DNA from: Lactuca virosa
Lineage: Eukaryota; Streptophyta; Magnoliopsida; Asterales; Asteraceae
Length of the DNA: 64,000 nt
Assembly (NCBI GenBank): GCA_928212115.1
Contig: CAKMRJ010003334.1
Span: 32,934,134 to 32,998,133 of the forward strand
Direction of reading: 5' to 3'
The notes below the pieces were generated by a model that was not told the origin of the DNA, did not search any database, and saw only the letters and a program-made list of their open reading frames with translations. Within the stretch, counting starts at the first letter, position 1. The number at the start of each line of letters is the position of its first letter. A program made the translations under genes and the position numbers. This document shows positions 11,177 to 22,282 of this stretch, one piece after another.

Positions 11177-12444
11177 ATATCCTCTAGCGGCACTACCGCC
11201 TTCTCATCGGCTATACACTTCCTCAACTAGGATATGTGGAAGGTATCATGGATCTGAATCAACTCCTCGGGTAGCTCTAGACGGTATGCTACCTTACCTA
11301 CTCTCGCGGTCACCCTGAACGGACCAATGTATCGGGGCCCCAGCTTGCCCCTCTTCCTAAACTGGATCACTCCTTTCGAAGGAGACACCTTCAGGAGTAT
11401 GAAATCTTCAACCTGGAACTCGAGCTCGGATCGCCGCCAATCCGCATAACTCTTCTGGCGGCTCTGGGCTGTCAGTAACCTCTGTCTGACCTGCTGTGTC
11501 TGCTCAGTCGTCTTAAGCACTATCTCAGTGCTACCCATCACTTGCTGCCCTACCTCTCCCCAACAGATGGGAGTTCGACACCTCCTCCCATATAACAGCT
11601 CAAAGGGAGGCATACCAATACTCGAATGGTGGATGTTGTTGTAAGAAAACTCAGCCAAGGGTAGGTATGTATCCCAACTTCCACCGAAGTCCATAACACA
11701 TGCTCGAAGCATGTCCTCGAGCGTCTGTATCGTCCGCTCACTCTGCCCGTCCGTCTGTGGGTGATAAGCAGTACTGAAGTGCAATCTCGTACCCAATTCC
11801 TCATGAAACTTCTTCCAGAACCTGGAAGTAAAACGTACATCTCGGTCTGACACAATCGAGATCGGTACTCCATGCCGCGACACCACCTCTCTCACATACA
11901 TCTCTGCCAGTCTCTCTGCAGAAGAGCTCTCACTGATAGCAAGGAAGTGAGCGCTCTTCGTCATCCGATCCACAATCACCCAAATTGTGTCAACACCCCT
12001 CTCGGTTCTCGGTAATTTGGTGATAAAATCCATAGAAATCTGTCCCCACTTCCACTGGGGAACCTCTAGTGGCTGCAACTTACCATGCGGACGCTGGTGC
12101 TCGGCCTTAACTCGGCGACAGGTCAAGCACCTCTCAACTACCCACGCAACATCCCTCTTCATACATGGCCACCAGTAATCCCTCTTCAGATCCAAATACA
12201 TCTTAGTGGCCCCGGGATGGATAGAGAATCTCGATCTGTGCGCCTTCTCCATCAGTATGCTACGTGCCCCGCCCGTAAACGACACCCGAATCCGACCGCG
12301 AAAGGTCATAAGCCCCCGGCTATCCGTCACAAACTCGGACACCTGTCCAATCACCCGCTCCCTCTTGCGGTTCTCCGGTCTCACAGCCTCTGCCTGAGCC
12401 TCTCGAATGGTATCCAACACCGGATTCATCACCGTCATCCTCAT
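11177..12444 (-). pseudogene. Gypsy E integrase
   Basis: Nearly intact integrase. The HHCC zinc finger reads HRSRFSIHPG...CLTCRRVKAEHQ. The catalytic triad is D in MDFITKLP, D in VSDRDVRF and E in [14 protein letters not shown]. The C-terminal GPFRVTARVGKVAYRLELPEEL is followed by FHIS and a stop at 11227, where related elements read FHVSNLRKC. The frame then resumes as LRKCIADEKAVVPLEDI and ends at the chimeric junction. It would insert cDNA into chromatin; the chromodomain is absent. Confidence 0.88.
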
Positions 12445-12453
12445 ACATATATC

Positions 12454-13764
12454 TCAAATAGGGGCACTCTCCGCCCTGCGGCTTAGAGCATCGGCTACCA
12501 CGTTAGCCTTGCCCGGGTGGTGCATGATCTCACAGTCGTAATCCTTTACCACATCCAACCATCTCCTCTGACACATATTCAGGTTGGGCTGATCCATCAG
12601 ATACTTCAAACTCTTGTGGTCCGTGTATATGGTACACCGAACCCCATACAAATAATGGCGCCATATCTTGAGGACAAACACCACTTACCCCAACTCTAAA
12701 TCATGGATGGGGTACCTCGTCTCGTGAGGCTTCAGCTGCCTCGATGCGTATGCTATCACGTGCCCTCTCTGCATGAGTACCGCACCCAACCCTGATATAG
12801 ACACATCGCAGTAAACCATAAAATCCTCCATTCCCTCGGGAAGGGCTAACACTGGGGCTTCGCATAGTCTCTGGCGAACAGTCTCAAACGAGGTCTGCTG
12901 CTCTGGACCCCAAGTAAAAGCAACGCCCTTCCGGGTCAATCTGGTGAGGGGAACGGCAATCTTGGAGAAGTCTCTAATAAATCTCTGATAGTATCCGGCC
13001 AATCCCAGAAAACTCCCGATCTCGGTGGGGGATCTCGGCACCTCCCAACTCATAACAGTCTCAATCTTGGTCGGATCGACCAGAATCCCATTCTGATTAA
13101 CGAGGTGCCCCAAGAACTAGACTTCTCGTAACCAGAAATCACACTTGGAGAATTTGGCATGAAGCCTCTTCGATCTCAACACTCCAAGGATCTCCCTCTG
13201 ATGCTCCTCATGCTGCTCTCTGGATCTCGAATACACTAGAATTTCGTCGATGAACATGATCACCGATCGATCCAACATCGGTCTGCATACTCGGTTCATG
13301 AGATCCATGAATGCTGCTGGTGCATTGATGAGCCCAAAAGGCATCACCACGAACTCGTAATGCCCATAACGAGTCCTAAACGCCGTCTTCTGGATATCCT
13401 CATCACGCACCCTCATTTGATGATATCCAGACCTCAAGTCTATCTTGGAGAACCAAGACGCTCCCTGCAACTGATCGAACAGATCATCGATCCTCGGTAG
13501 TGGATAACGGTTCTTGACCGTCAACTTGTTCAACTCCCGGTAATCAATGCACATCCGGTGTGAACCATCCTTTTTCTTTACAAAAAGGATCGGTGCTCCC
13601 CACGGTGAGCTACTCGGTCGGATGAATCCCTTCCCCAACAGCTCCTGAAGCTGCGAGGATAACTCCTGCATCTCCGGTGGCGCAAGGCGATACGGTGCCT
13701 TGGCAATAGGTGTCGCCCACGGAATCAAATCGATACGAAACTCCACCGGTCTCTCGGGTAGCAC
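12454..13764 (-). pseudogene. Gypsy E RT and RNase H
   Basis: RT (13764-13117) has [32 protein letters not shown] and the catalytic block [10 protein letters not shown]. The usual FIDD is FIDE here (codon at 13243-13245), a conservative change at the second metal-binding acidic residue that would impair or kill the enzyme. A stop separates it from the thumb/RNase H part (13113-12685; [15 protein letters not shown], where DAS is expected), and another stop falls in ELG. RNase H ends [13 protein letters not shown]...[10 protein letters not shown] near 12480. Confidence 0.88.
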
Positions 13765-14305
13765 ACCCGGAAACTCCTCGGGGAAACATCCGGAAACTCT
13801 CGCACTATCGGTACCTCACCGACAGAACTCGGCCTCTCTGCGGAAACTCGTGTATCCATCACATAGGCTACAAACCCTCTACAGCCCTGTTGTAGACTCT
13901 GTCTCGCTCTGGCAGCCGAACAAAATGCTGACCCAGATCGGGTACCCTCGCCATACACCGTAAGTACTCCCCCACTAGGGTCTCGTATGGTCACCAACTA
14001 ATGCTCGCAGTCGATAACAGCTCCAACTCGGCTCAACCAATCCATGCCCACAATGACAAAAACATCCCCCATCGCAATCGGGACCAAATCTATCGGGAAA
14101 TCAACACCGAAGATCTGGAGTACACATCCTCGTATCACATCAGTAGCCAGAACCGCGCGCTCGTCAGCTATGGAAACTCGCAGGGGCCGAGTCAACGCCT
14201 CCCGTCGAATGCTGATATGGTGGCTAAATGCTAATGACACAAACGAACGACTCACACCCGAGTCAAATAACACCAAAGCAGGTACAAAATTCACAAGAAA
14301 AGTAC
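13725..14305 (-). pseudogene. Gypsy E protease region
   Basis: Begins GTFLVNFVPALVLFDSGVSRSFVS right after the predicted intron acceptor; DSG is the aspartic-protease active site. It continues FPIDLVPIAMGDVFVIVGMD, a stop (near 13998), then AYVMDTRV and [11 protein letters not shown] before the frame shifts into RT ([12 protein letters not shown]). It would cleave the polyprotein in the particle. Confidence 0.85.
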
Positions 14306-14367
14306 CTACGCATATCATACTATAAGTACATATACCTCAAATACAGCATAAGCATAAGAATACATAC
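14306..14367 (-). other. Predicted 62-nt intron between gag and PR (gypsy E)
   Basis: On the minus strand exon GTGGCTG is followed by GTATGTATTC and the segment ends ATATGCGTAG before GTACTTTTC. Splicing joins VVAG to TFLVN in frame; without it the frame runs into stops. Gypsy C has the same arrangement at 52651-52718 with a diverged interior and conserved ends. Confidence 0.7.
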
Positions 14368-15568
14368 CAGCCACAACATCAGGTGTTGTGCGGACCTCCT
14401 CCGCTGTCATCTGGAAGGCTCTCCCTCGTGCCTTCGGTGCCTCGGCCTTCGCTGGTCGACCCTCAGTAGCTCGTGCAGCAGAAGGGGCAGATCCCTGTAA
14501 CAGCTGCGGGCACTCAGCCCTCCGGTGGCCAGTCTGGTTGCAATGAAAGCAAACCATGAATCCTTTGGGGCAATCCTTGGCTATATGCCCCTCCTTGCCA
14601 CATTTGTAGCAAGCACCTGCTCGACAAACTCCATCATGTCCCTTACCGCACTTCCCACAAGTGCGGCCCTTCTGGCCTCCAGATCTCGTATCGGCGGGCT
14701 TTGCCTGCTTGGCTGCCGGCTGAGACTGCACTGGCCGCCTGTCCCTCCTCTGAGACTCGGCCTCCTCCCTGGCCTAAGTCTCTAGCTCAATCTCCCTCTT
14801 CCGAGCATTTTCCTGGAGCTCGGCAAATGTTCGGTACGTCGAGTTCGCCATGAACTCCCGAATGTCTCTCCTCAATATGCTCAAATATCGACTCATGCGT
14901 GCCTGCTCGGTAGACACGTGCTCAGGGAAAAACAACACCCTCTCATGAAACATCTGTGTGATCATCATCACAGACTCCGTCCCCTGCTTGAGGGACAAGA
15001 ACTCCTGGGCCAAACGTTCCCTCTCCACCGGGGGAACATACTCTTCTCTGAACATAGTGGTGAACCTCTCCCAGGTCACCGCGGTAAGCTCTGCAGGAGT
15101 AAAATCTGCCGTCACAAACTTCCACCGGTCCTTCACTCCCAAGCGAAGCTGGTTCAGCGCGAACCGTACTCTCAAATGTTCCAGACAGGAACAAGTGTAG
15201 AAACATCCCTCAACATCAGAGATCCACCTCATTGCGGCTATCGGATCATGTGTCCCGTAAAACTCTGGTGGCTTCATGTTGCTGAACTCTCGGTACAGCA
15301 ACGAGTCACCCCCCTGTGGACTAGCAGCTGCGACAGCTGCGGTGGCTGCAGCAGCAGCAGCCTCCATAACAGCAGCGAATCGCTCATCGAACGTTTCAAT
15401 CAACGTGGTCTTAATAGACCCAAACATCTCCGGTATGGCCTCTCGTATAGCTGCGGCCACCCCATCATGAATCATCCTGCGAATCTCGTCATCACTGACT
15501 CCGCTGCTCTCTAGTGTGTGACGTGTACCAACCACGATGTCTCTGAACCACAACATAAAAGAAATCAC
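14368..15568 (-). pseudogene. gag: Gypsy E gag with three zinc knuckles
   Basis: The open frame from 15568 gives 264 residues: a helical N-terminus (DDEIRRMIHDGVAAAIREAIP), an alanine tract, and the gag core (YREFSNMKPPEFYGTHDPIAAMRWI, AVTWERFTTMFREEYVPPVERERLAQEFLSL, split by unrelated residues). One stop at about 14774 breaks the frame, then a basic region and three CCHC-like knuckles follow (CGKCGKGHDGVC, CYKCGKEGHIAKDC, CFHCNQTGHRRAEC). The true start is uncertain: the residues before DDEIRRMI differ from gypsy C. Confidence 0.87.
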
Positions 15569-16132
15569 AGACTCGTTCGATCATAATCGCACTCGATCAC
15601 CCAATCCTACTTGTTCCTTAGTATCCTAAGGATTCTTACTTGGACTGCTTACTAATCCGGTGTTTCCAGTAGTACGGGCCCTATACTACCTTCCACACCA
15701 CGTCAATATTCACCCCAAGTCCTCCTCCTAGGATTCCAGTTCACAAGTACTCTACATCTCATCACACACAGGCCACTTTCCAGTAGACCTCTCGTAAGCT
15801 CCTCTCTGCTACCTAATCACTCTCGTAGTAACTCATAGTAGCAGTAACTCCTAGTCTAAGGCATCACAAATCAGGCCACTCTAGTCCTAGATATGAATAC
15901 CTAGCCCACTCTCTAGCATGCATAACATATCACATAATATCTCATAACATATAACGTAAGGGTATTTTGGGAAATCACCGTTCGGGCGCTGGCTGATTGT
16001 ACACACTGCTCTTTTCCGCTTTCTTGAAAATCTTTTACTTATATTAGAAAATTGTTTCTTTTGAAAACTTTTCTCTAATCCTCAGTTTGAGTTCAGATAT
16101 GCCCGAAGGTGTATCCAAATCCCTCAAACCAA
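15569..16132 (-). other. Gypsy E untranslated leader
   Basis: About 560 bp between the primer site and gag, with no ORF; C/T-rich on the plus strand. Nothing else seen. Confidence 0.6.
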
Positions 16133-16145
16133 GGCTCTGATACCA
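16133..16145 (-). promoter_or_regulatory. Gypsy E primer binding site
   Basis: Minus-strand TGGTATCAGAGCC, three bases past the LTR end, complementary to initiator Met-tRNA. Confidence 0.92.
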
Positions 16146-16148
16146 ACT

Positions 16149-17912
16149 TGTAACGTCGTGGAAATTCAAACCAATTTTTCATTTTTAATTCATAAAAACA
16201 TATATCATATTGTTCAACACCAATTATTCATTTAACAAAGTTTTCAAAATCATCACATAAATCCAGGATCCACAGTAGCTCTTCCCAAAACATAGTGTGT
16301 GTGTACAATCATGTCGGTGCCTTCCCGCGGTCCTCTGAAGTACCTGAAACACATATCACATAAACGGTAAGCACGCATGCTTAGTGAGTTCCCTAAAATA
16401 CCATGTACATACAACTAGCCACTCGAGGCTATAGCTCTACGAGACCTTCCGGTCAATGTGTCTCAGGGACCTTCCGGTCCCACAATCTGAGTAGACCTTC
16501 CGGTCCTACTCTGTCGACCTTCCGGTCCATACCATATTGACCTTCCGGTCCAACACTGCTGACCTTCCGATCCATACCCTGTTGACCTTCCGGTCCATAC
16601 CATACTGACCTTCCGGTCCATACCATGCTACTCATAACATACATAACATATACATAGAAACATAGAAACATATATCACATACTCGTCATAGCACATAAGA
16701 CCTTCTGGTCACACATAATTACCACTCTAGGTAAGGTATGGTGAGAAGACTCACCTCATATGATGCCTAGTAACTCACGTGCTCGATATCCCCAAACTCA
16801 AACAATGACCTAGCCCCCGCCTAATCACATAAAGTAATTATCTCAAATCAATAACGGCTCTCAAGGCTAGACCAATCCCTCCCTATATTCTCTCAGAAGG
16901 GTAAAAGACCATTTTACCCCTCCAATGGCCCAAAGGTCCAAATGTTGACTAAACCCTAAAAGTCAATGAAAGTCAACCCTCCGGACTACGCGGCGCATAC
17001 CAGTTCCTACGTTGGGCGTACTCGACCGCTTCACAGTATCAGGGAGCTCGACCCCTTACGCTGTGCGTACTGGGATTACGCCCAGCGTAAATCCTGGTTT
17101 CACTATTATTTCACTTATGGTCTAAATCAGTTAAGACCTTGGCTCAAAATACAGATATGGACCCCCTACAGCCTCCTAATCCATAAAGAGGAAGACTTTA
17201 CGCCTTTACATGGCTGTAATGGTCATCAACATCCAAAACACACCACTTCCTTCACTAAAGAGCTCATATCTCATGCATGGCTCACTCCTAACGTCCAAGA
17301 TTGGATTTTTATGACACTATAACACAAAATACATTGACAAGCGACAGATCTCGGATTCTTGGGGCTCATCAACTCATAAAGCCATCAACTTTGGGGACAA
17401 AACCCTAAAACACCTCATATATATACACAAAAGAAAAGGGTAAGAAAGCTTGAAGCTTTATACCTCCAAATGAAGCTTCCCTCACTGCTAAGCTCAGATC
17501 CAAGTGATTGGGCTCTCACTCCTTCTTCTCCAAAGCTTCCTTTCCACTTCTAATACTCAAGAACGCACCAACAAGCTCTCAAAGCACTCTCTAGCTACAA
17601 GAATGAGGATTAGGGTTTTTGGTGGACAAGTCTCTAGAAATGGTGGCCAAGAAGGAGGCCATAACATTCTTTAAATAGGGGACTCACTTAGAATTAGGGT
17701 TTCATTCTGGGCCTAGTACGCCTAGCATACACTATGGTACGCCCAACGTACTGGGTAGACTCTGCGTCAAGAACAGGCTCATGAGTACGCGCATCGTACT
17801 CTCTCTTACGCTCAGCGTACTCAAAAGCCAAACTTTTCTTTCAAGGACTAATTTTGACAAATTGGGGAAAGAAAAGGATCAAAGGAATATACATGAATTC
17901 CAGGATGTTACA
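16149..17912 (-). repeat. Gypsy E 5' LTR
   Basis: TG...CA ends on both strands (TGTAACGTCG at the left, GATGTTACA at the right), 1764 bp. It contains a TATA-like CCCTATTTAA (minus strand, 17671-17680) with four GTACGC/GCGTAC-type palindromes upstream (17716-17822) and a second group at 16985-17092. A predicted leader intron runs from GTGAGT at 16754 to TTTCAG at 16344 (minus strand) and encloses a tandem array. Confidence 0.88.
16447..16622. repeat. Minisatellite in gypsy E LTR (GACCTTCCGGTCCATACC)
   Basis: About eight imperfect copies of a 19-21 bp unit built on GACCTTCCGGTC, itself an imperfect palindrome around CCGG. It lies inside the predicted leader intron. Confidence 0.85.
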
Positions 17913-18280
17913 TCGACGAGTTCATAGCCTGACTCGACGAGCTGACTCCTCAGTTTCCTGATTTTTCGATTTTCAGATCTTGTTTGGATTAGGATAATTA
18001 CCATAATTCGTTTTAAATGCCTTGAATTGAATTTTCTCAATGGTAATCTGATTTCCTTATCAAATCAGATTGATTTGGTCAAATTTTATGATAATGACAA
18101 AATTATTTGATTAATTTAATTATTTAAGATGTGATCTAGTAATTTTGAAAAGTTTCAAATTACACCATTTAGTTTTGGAATTTAAAATTTAATTAAAAGT
18201 TTAATTTTGAAATATTAAATTCTAGAACCCTAGTATTTAAAAGTTTACAATACACCCTTATACTATTATAATATAAAAAG

Positions 18281-18282
<2 letters not shown>

Positions 18283-18351
<69 letters not shown>
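18283..18351. repeat. (TA)n microsatellite
   Basis: About 70 bp of nearly pure TA within the copia F leader. Confidence 0.95.
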
Positions 18352-18558
18352 GTGTATATGTATAAGAAAGTCAGTGTTACCGTTAGTAGGCCTCATTCAC
18401 GAAGCTGGTCTATAAGGGGTGTTTAAGGAAGCGGCTTGTAAAATGACCGTCATTGGGTATCCATTCTTACCCACCGCACTCTTGACTAGTGGAGGGTCAT
18501 TAGCCAAACGGGTAGGATAAGACATTAGTTCCTCATTAGTAAGTATAATTTTAAATAT

Positions 18559-18602
18559 AAAGTAACTAAATGTTTTTATAAATTCCCAATCTTAGTTACT
18601 TT
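18559..18602 (+). other. Leader hairpin 1 of copia F
   Basis: Perfect 11-bp inverted repeat AAAGTAACTAA/TTAGTTACTTT around a 22-nt loop. Element G has the same stem at 35565-35609 with a 23-nt loop. Confidence 0.65.
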
Positions 18603-18659
18603 AGGAAATTGTGAATTTTATGCTAATCCATGAAATTGCACATTGCATTTTGTCAAGTC

Positions 18660-18777
18660 GTTAGTGGAGCGTGTGTGGTTAACTGGCACACTAACTTGGA
18701 CTAACAAAGGGTGGCAATGGGTAGCTCGTAAATTATCATTGATCAATGGAGCGTGTGTGGTTAACCGGCACATTGAT
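18660..18777 (+). other. Leader hairpin pair with shared loop (copia F)
   Basis: Two stem-loops 82 bp apart. Stem one is GTTAGTG/CACTAAC (18660-18666 and 18689-18695); stem two is ATCAATG/CATTGAT (18742-18748 and 18771-18777). Both close a 22-nt loop that differs at one base and contains GTGTGGTTAACCGGCA. GGTTAACC is self-complementary (GGTTAACT in the first). Element G has the equivalent pair at 35388-35506 with other stems. I infer an RNA dimerisation or packaging structure. Confidence 0.65.
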
Positions 18778-19147
18778 TAGGTGGTAAATTACATCGAGAG
18801 TACCAAGCTATTTTGCATGGTTATTCACACCTTGTTTGTGATCCTCGGTATCCCAGTCACAAACTTGAAGGGCATAATCGAGATTAAACATGTCATTGAA
18901 TAGTTCAATGAATCTCAAAGGATCTAGGAATTTCATTTCATTCAAAACCTAATTCATTTAAAATTTCGTTTTCATGGTGGAATCGGAAATCGTCATTTAT
19001 CTACCTTCAAATAATTTACAGTTAGATTACGACATCCCTTTTCTGAATTGTGAATTATTGTGTTGGGTCCTAGCCTTAATATTTCATTTTGGGTGTTATA
19101 TTAAGGATTTCCATATCTAATCAAAACTTGTCTTTCTTCTTTTTCAG

Positions 19148-20050
19148 ATGTCTACTTCAAACAACGCTTCTGGCTCCTCCAAGTCCTTCTCGCTCTTGAG
19201 CATTTGTGCCAAGGTGACATTCGATGGATCCAATTTTAATGATTGGATTCGCAACATCATAATGGCCTTGCGATTCGAGGACAAGGAATACGTCCTCGAC
19301 AAACAGTTGAACGAGATAGACGAAACCAAAGCTACTCCTGCAGAAATTGTTGAGTATAGGGCCCAATGCAAGGATGCCACTAAGGCGTGGTGCATTATGG
19401 TGGTGACTATGAATCCTGAGCTTCAGCAGTTTTATGAAGACTATTGGCCTTATGAGATGTGTCAGGACTTGATGGAGAAGTACCATCAAAGACCACATCA
19501 AGAAAGGTATGAGATAGTCAGGTCATTCATTACTGCCAAGATGAAGGATGGAGAGTCCATCACGACCCACCTGCAACTCATGCAGAGATATGTGGATCGT
19601 TTTCTCAAACTGAATGTGAACTTTGATAAGGAGTTGGCTATTGACATAGTCCTACACTTATTTTATCCTTGATATGATCAGTTCAAAATGACTTATCATC
19701 TGAGCAAAGAGGAAGTCACCTTGAGCAAACTTCAAGGCTTGCTGACAACTGCTGAAAGTGGATGGAAAGGAAAAGCTGTTGAATCCACTCCTACTGCTGC
19801 TGCTCCAGTCCTGGCTATTGGACAAGGGAAGGGGAAAAATAGGAAAGCTCCCTCTAAGTCAAACTGGAAGGGAAAGCCTCATGAAGGGTCCTCTAGTGGA
19901 TCCAAAGGAAAATCCGGTTCTGTCCCTCCCTCTTCAAATCCAAAAGAAGCAATGTGCTTCTACAGCCAAGATAAGGGGCATTGGAAATGAAGTTGCCCCA
20001 AGTACCTGCAAGACATTAAGGATGGTAAGATCAAGCCTACCTCGGCAGGT
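19148..20050 (+). pseudogene. gag: Copia F gag, two stops
   Basis: Starts MSTSNNASGSSKSFSLLS; a UBN2-type gag core follows (FDGSNFNDWIRNIIMALRFEDKE, split; YHQRPHQERYEIVRSFITAKM). A TGA at 19670 interrupts after VLHLFYP, then YDQFKMTYHLSKEEVTLSKL continues. A basic linker leads to the zinc knuckle CFYSQDKGHWK-stop-SCP, where the second Cys of CCHC is Ser and a TGA replaces the residue before SC. Both changes would abolish RNA binding. The copia X gag is a close relative. Confidence 0.9.
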
Positions 20051-20062
20051 ATTTACACTATT

Positions 20063-21120
20063 ATGTCTAAAAACTCATTACATTCTAATTCTTGGGTCCT
20101 TGATACAGGATGTGGTTTTCACATTTGCTCTGACTTGCAGAGACTAAGAAGAAGTAGGGATGTGGAGCACGGGAAGATGAACTTGATAATGGGAAATAGG
20201 AGATCGTCACCTGTTACCAAGATCAGCGTTTATTCTTTATTGCTTAATAGTGGGTTATGTTTAGACTTGAACAATTGTTTCTACTCGTCAGAAATGACGA
20301 GGAATATTATTTCTTTTCATGGTTTGTACAGACAAGGTTTTAGATTTTCATTTAATAATGAAATTGGTTCTATTAATGCTTATTATAATGGTGTATTTTA
20401 TTTTGAAGCATTGCCTTGTGATGGTGTATATGAAACTTTGATGGTTGTAGACGCTATAGGAAATAGTGTGTTATAAATTGATGCGTCTGATGATTTAGAC
20501 AAACCATGCTTGTGGCATTGTCGTCTTGGACATGTCAACAAGAAGCGTAATGCCCAACTCCAAAAGGATGGAGTGTTGGAATCATTTGACCTAAGGCCGG
20601 ATGATACATGCGAGTCTTGTTTGCTTGGAAAGATGACTAAATCACCTTTCACTGGTTCTTGTGAAAGAGGTGAAGGATTGTTGGATCTCATACACACAGA
20701 TGTGTGTGGGCCCTTCAGATCCACCACAAGGGATGCAAATCGATTTTATGTGACATTTACTGATGATTATAGCAGATATGGATATATCTACTTAATCAAG
20801 CACAAGTCAAAAACCTTTGAAAAGTTTAAAGAGTTTAAACATGAAGTCGAAAATCAATTGGGTAAGAAGATCAAGATGCTCAGATCCGATAGGGGTGGTG
20901 AGTATCTTAGTATCGAGTTTCATGCCTATCTTAAGGAATGTGAAATTGTTTCATAATTGACACCTCGTAGGACACCAAAACTTAATGGTGTGGCTGAGAG
21001 GCGTCATGTTGGACATGGTTTGTTCCATGATGAGTCGAGCTTTGCTACTAATCTCATTCTGGGGGTATGCCTTAGAGACTGCTGCACATATCCTTAATCT
21101 AGTCCCGACAAAGAAGGTTG
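20063..21120 (+). pseudogene. Copia F protease and integrase
   Basis: The protease has WVLDTGCGFHICSDLQ (DTG active site). After a stop at 20474 comes the GAG-pre-integrase zinc motif (CLWHCRLGHVNKK...CESCLLGKMTKSPF) and the integrase core: D in IHTDVCGPF, D in LRSDRGGEY, then a stop at about 20954 and a glutamate in NGVAERR. The frame then reads AAHILNLVPTKKV and jumps straight into RT, so the C-terminal integrase is deleted. Confidence 0.88.
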
Positions 21121-22282
21121 CCAATAGAGTGTGTAAGCTTGAGAAATCAATCTATGGATTGAAGCAAGCTTCTTGCAGATGGAATCTTTGCTTTGATGAG
21201 AATGTCAAAGAATTTGGCTTCTCTAGGAGTGAGGATGACTCCAGTGTATATGTCAAAGCTAGTGGGAGTATAGTTAGCTTTCTAGTATTATATGTTGATG
21301 ACATACTACTAATAGGAAACGACGTTCCAACCTTGCAGGAAGTCAAGTCCTGGCTTGGAAAGTGTTTCGCTATGAAGGATCTAGGAGAGGCTACTTATAT
21401 TCTGGGAATAAGGATTTTGAGAAACAGGAGTAAAAGACTAATTAGACTTAGTCAAAGTACTTATTTGGATAAAGTGTTAAAGCATTTTAGCATGGAGAAT
21501 TCCAAGAAATGAGAATTGCCTATCCAGAGAAATACCAAGTTGAGTAAGACTCAGAGTCCGAGTACCGATGAAGAGATAGCGGAAATGAGTCGAGTACCAT
21601 ATGCTTCTACCGTTGGCTCGATCATGTACGTTATGACATGTACTCACCCTAATGTGGCTTTTGCTTTGAGCATGGTCAGTCGATATCAACGGAACTGGGT
21701 AAAGCTCACTGGATAACAGTTAAGAATATTCTTAAGTATCTGCGAAGGACAAAGGACTGGGACCTTGTATTTAGAGGCAGTGATGACTTGAGAGTTACTG
21801 GTTATAGTGACTCCAGTTTTCAGACAGACTGATACAACTTTCGTTCTCAGTCTGTGTGGGTCTTTACACTCAATGGAGGAACAGTAACTTGAAAAAGTTA
21901 CAAGCAGGAGACCGTGACTGATTCAACGTGCGAGTCAGAGTATATAGTCATGATCGAAGCGTCAAAGGAGGCTATATGGTTGAAGAACTTCATTGGAGAC
22001 CTTGGAGTTGTTCCAGCCATAAAGGAGCCTATGGAGATTTTCTGCGATAATGAAGGACCAGTTGCTTTAACCAAGGAACCAAGGGATCATGGAAGATCCA
22101 GACATATGGACATAAAATATCACTTCATCAGACATCGGGTAGAAGAAGGACTCCTCGTCATCAAGAGGGTATCATCAGAAGTTAATCGTGCAGATCCCCT
22201 CACAAAGTGTCTGAGTAGGATTAGGCACGTTCAACATGCGAGGAGCATTAGTCTGAAGGATGATATTAGTTTTAGTGATTAG
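21121..22282 (+). pseudogene. Copia F RT (C-terminal part) and RNase H
   Basis: It starts at NRVCKLEKSIYGLKQASCRWN, so the N-terminal half of RT is missing. The catalytic YVDDILLIGND is present near 21291. A stop at 21510 follows HFSMENSKK. RNase H pieces continue in several frames: SEYIVMIEASKEAIWLKNFI (22 kb) and RHMDIKYHFIRHRVEEGLL, ending KDDISFSD at 22282. The deletion across integrase and RT is in frame. Confidence 0.88.

Larger units (their letters stand above)
11157..17912 (-). mobile_element. Gypsy E, 3'-truncated Ty3/gypsy
   Basis: Minus-strand element with 5' LTR, primer site, gag, a gag-PR mini-intron, PR, RT, RNase H and integrase. It ends abruptly after VVPLEDI, where the chromodomain, polypurine tract and 3' LTR should follow, and is fused to copia X. 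It belongs to the same family as gypsy C by gag, the PR intron and polyprotein wording. Its right end (17912) abuts the leader of copia F, so it probably inserted into F and later lost its far end. Confidence 0.88.
17913..19147 (+). other. Copia F 5' leader
   Basis: Non-coding leader, 1.2 kb. It starts with CGACGAGTTC-type half palindromes (17914-17945) and holds a TA microsatellite (18283-18351). Three hairpin-forming blocks follow at 18559-18602, 18660-18695 and 18742-18777. It ends with the conserved GTGTTGGGTCCTAGCC just before gag. The same blocks occur in the same order on the minus strand of element G. Confidence 0.75.

Noticed and set aside
16966..17322. 118-codon ORF in gypsy E LTR
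   Set aside because: Its start lies in palindrome repeats and it covers promoter-downstream LTR sequence; no relative seen in other LTRs.
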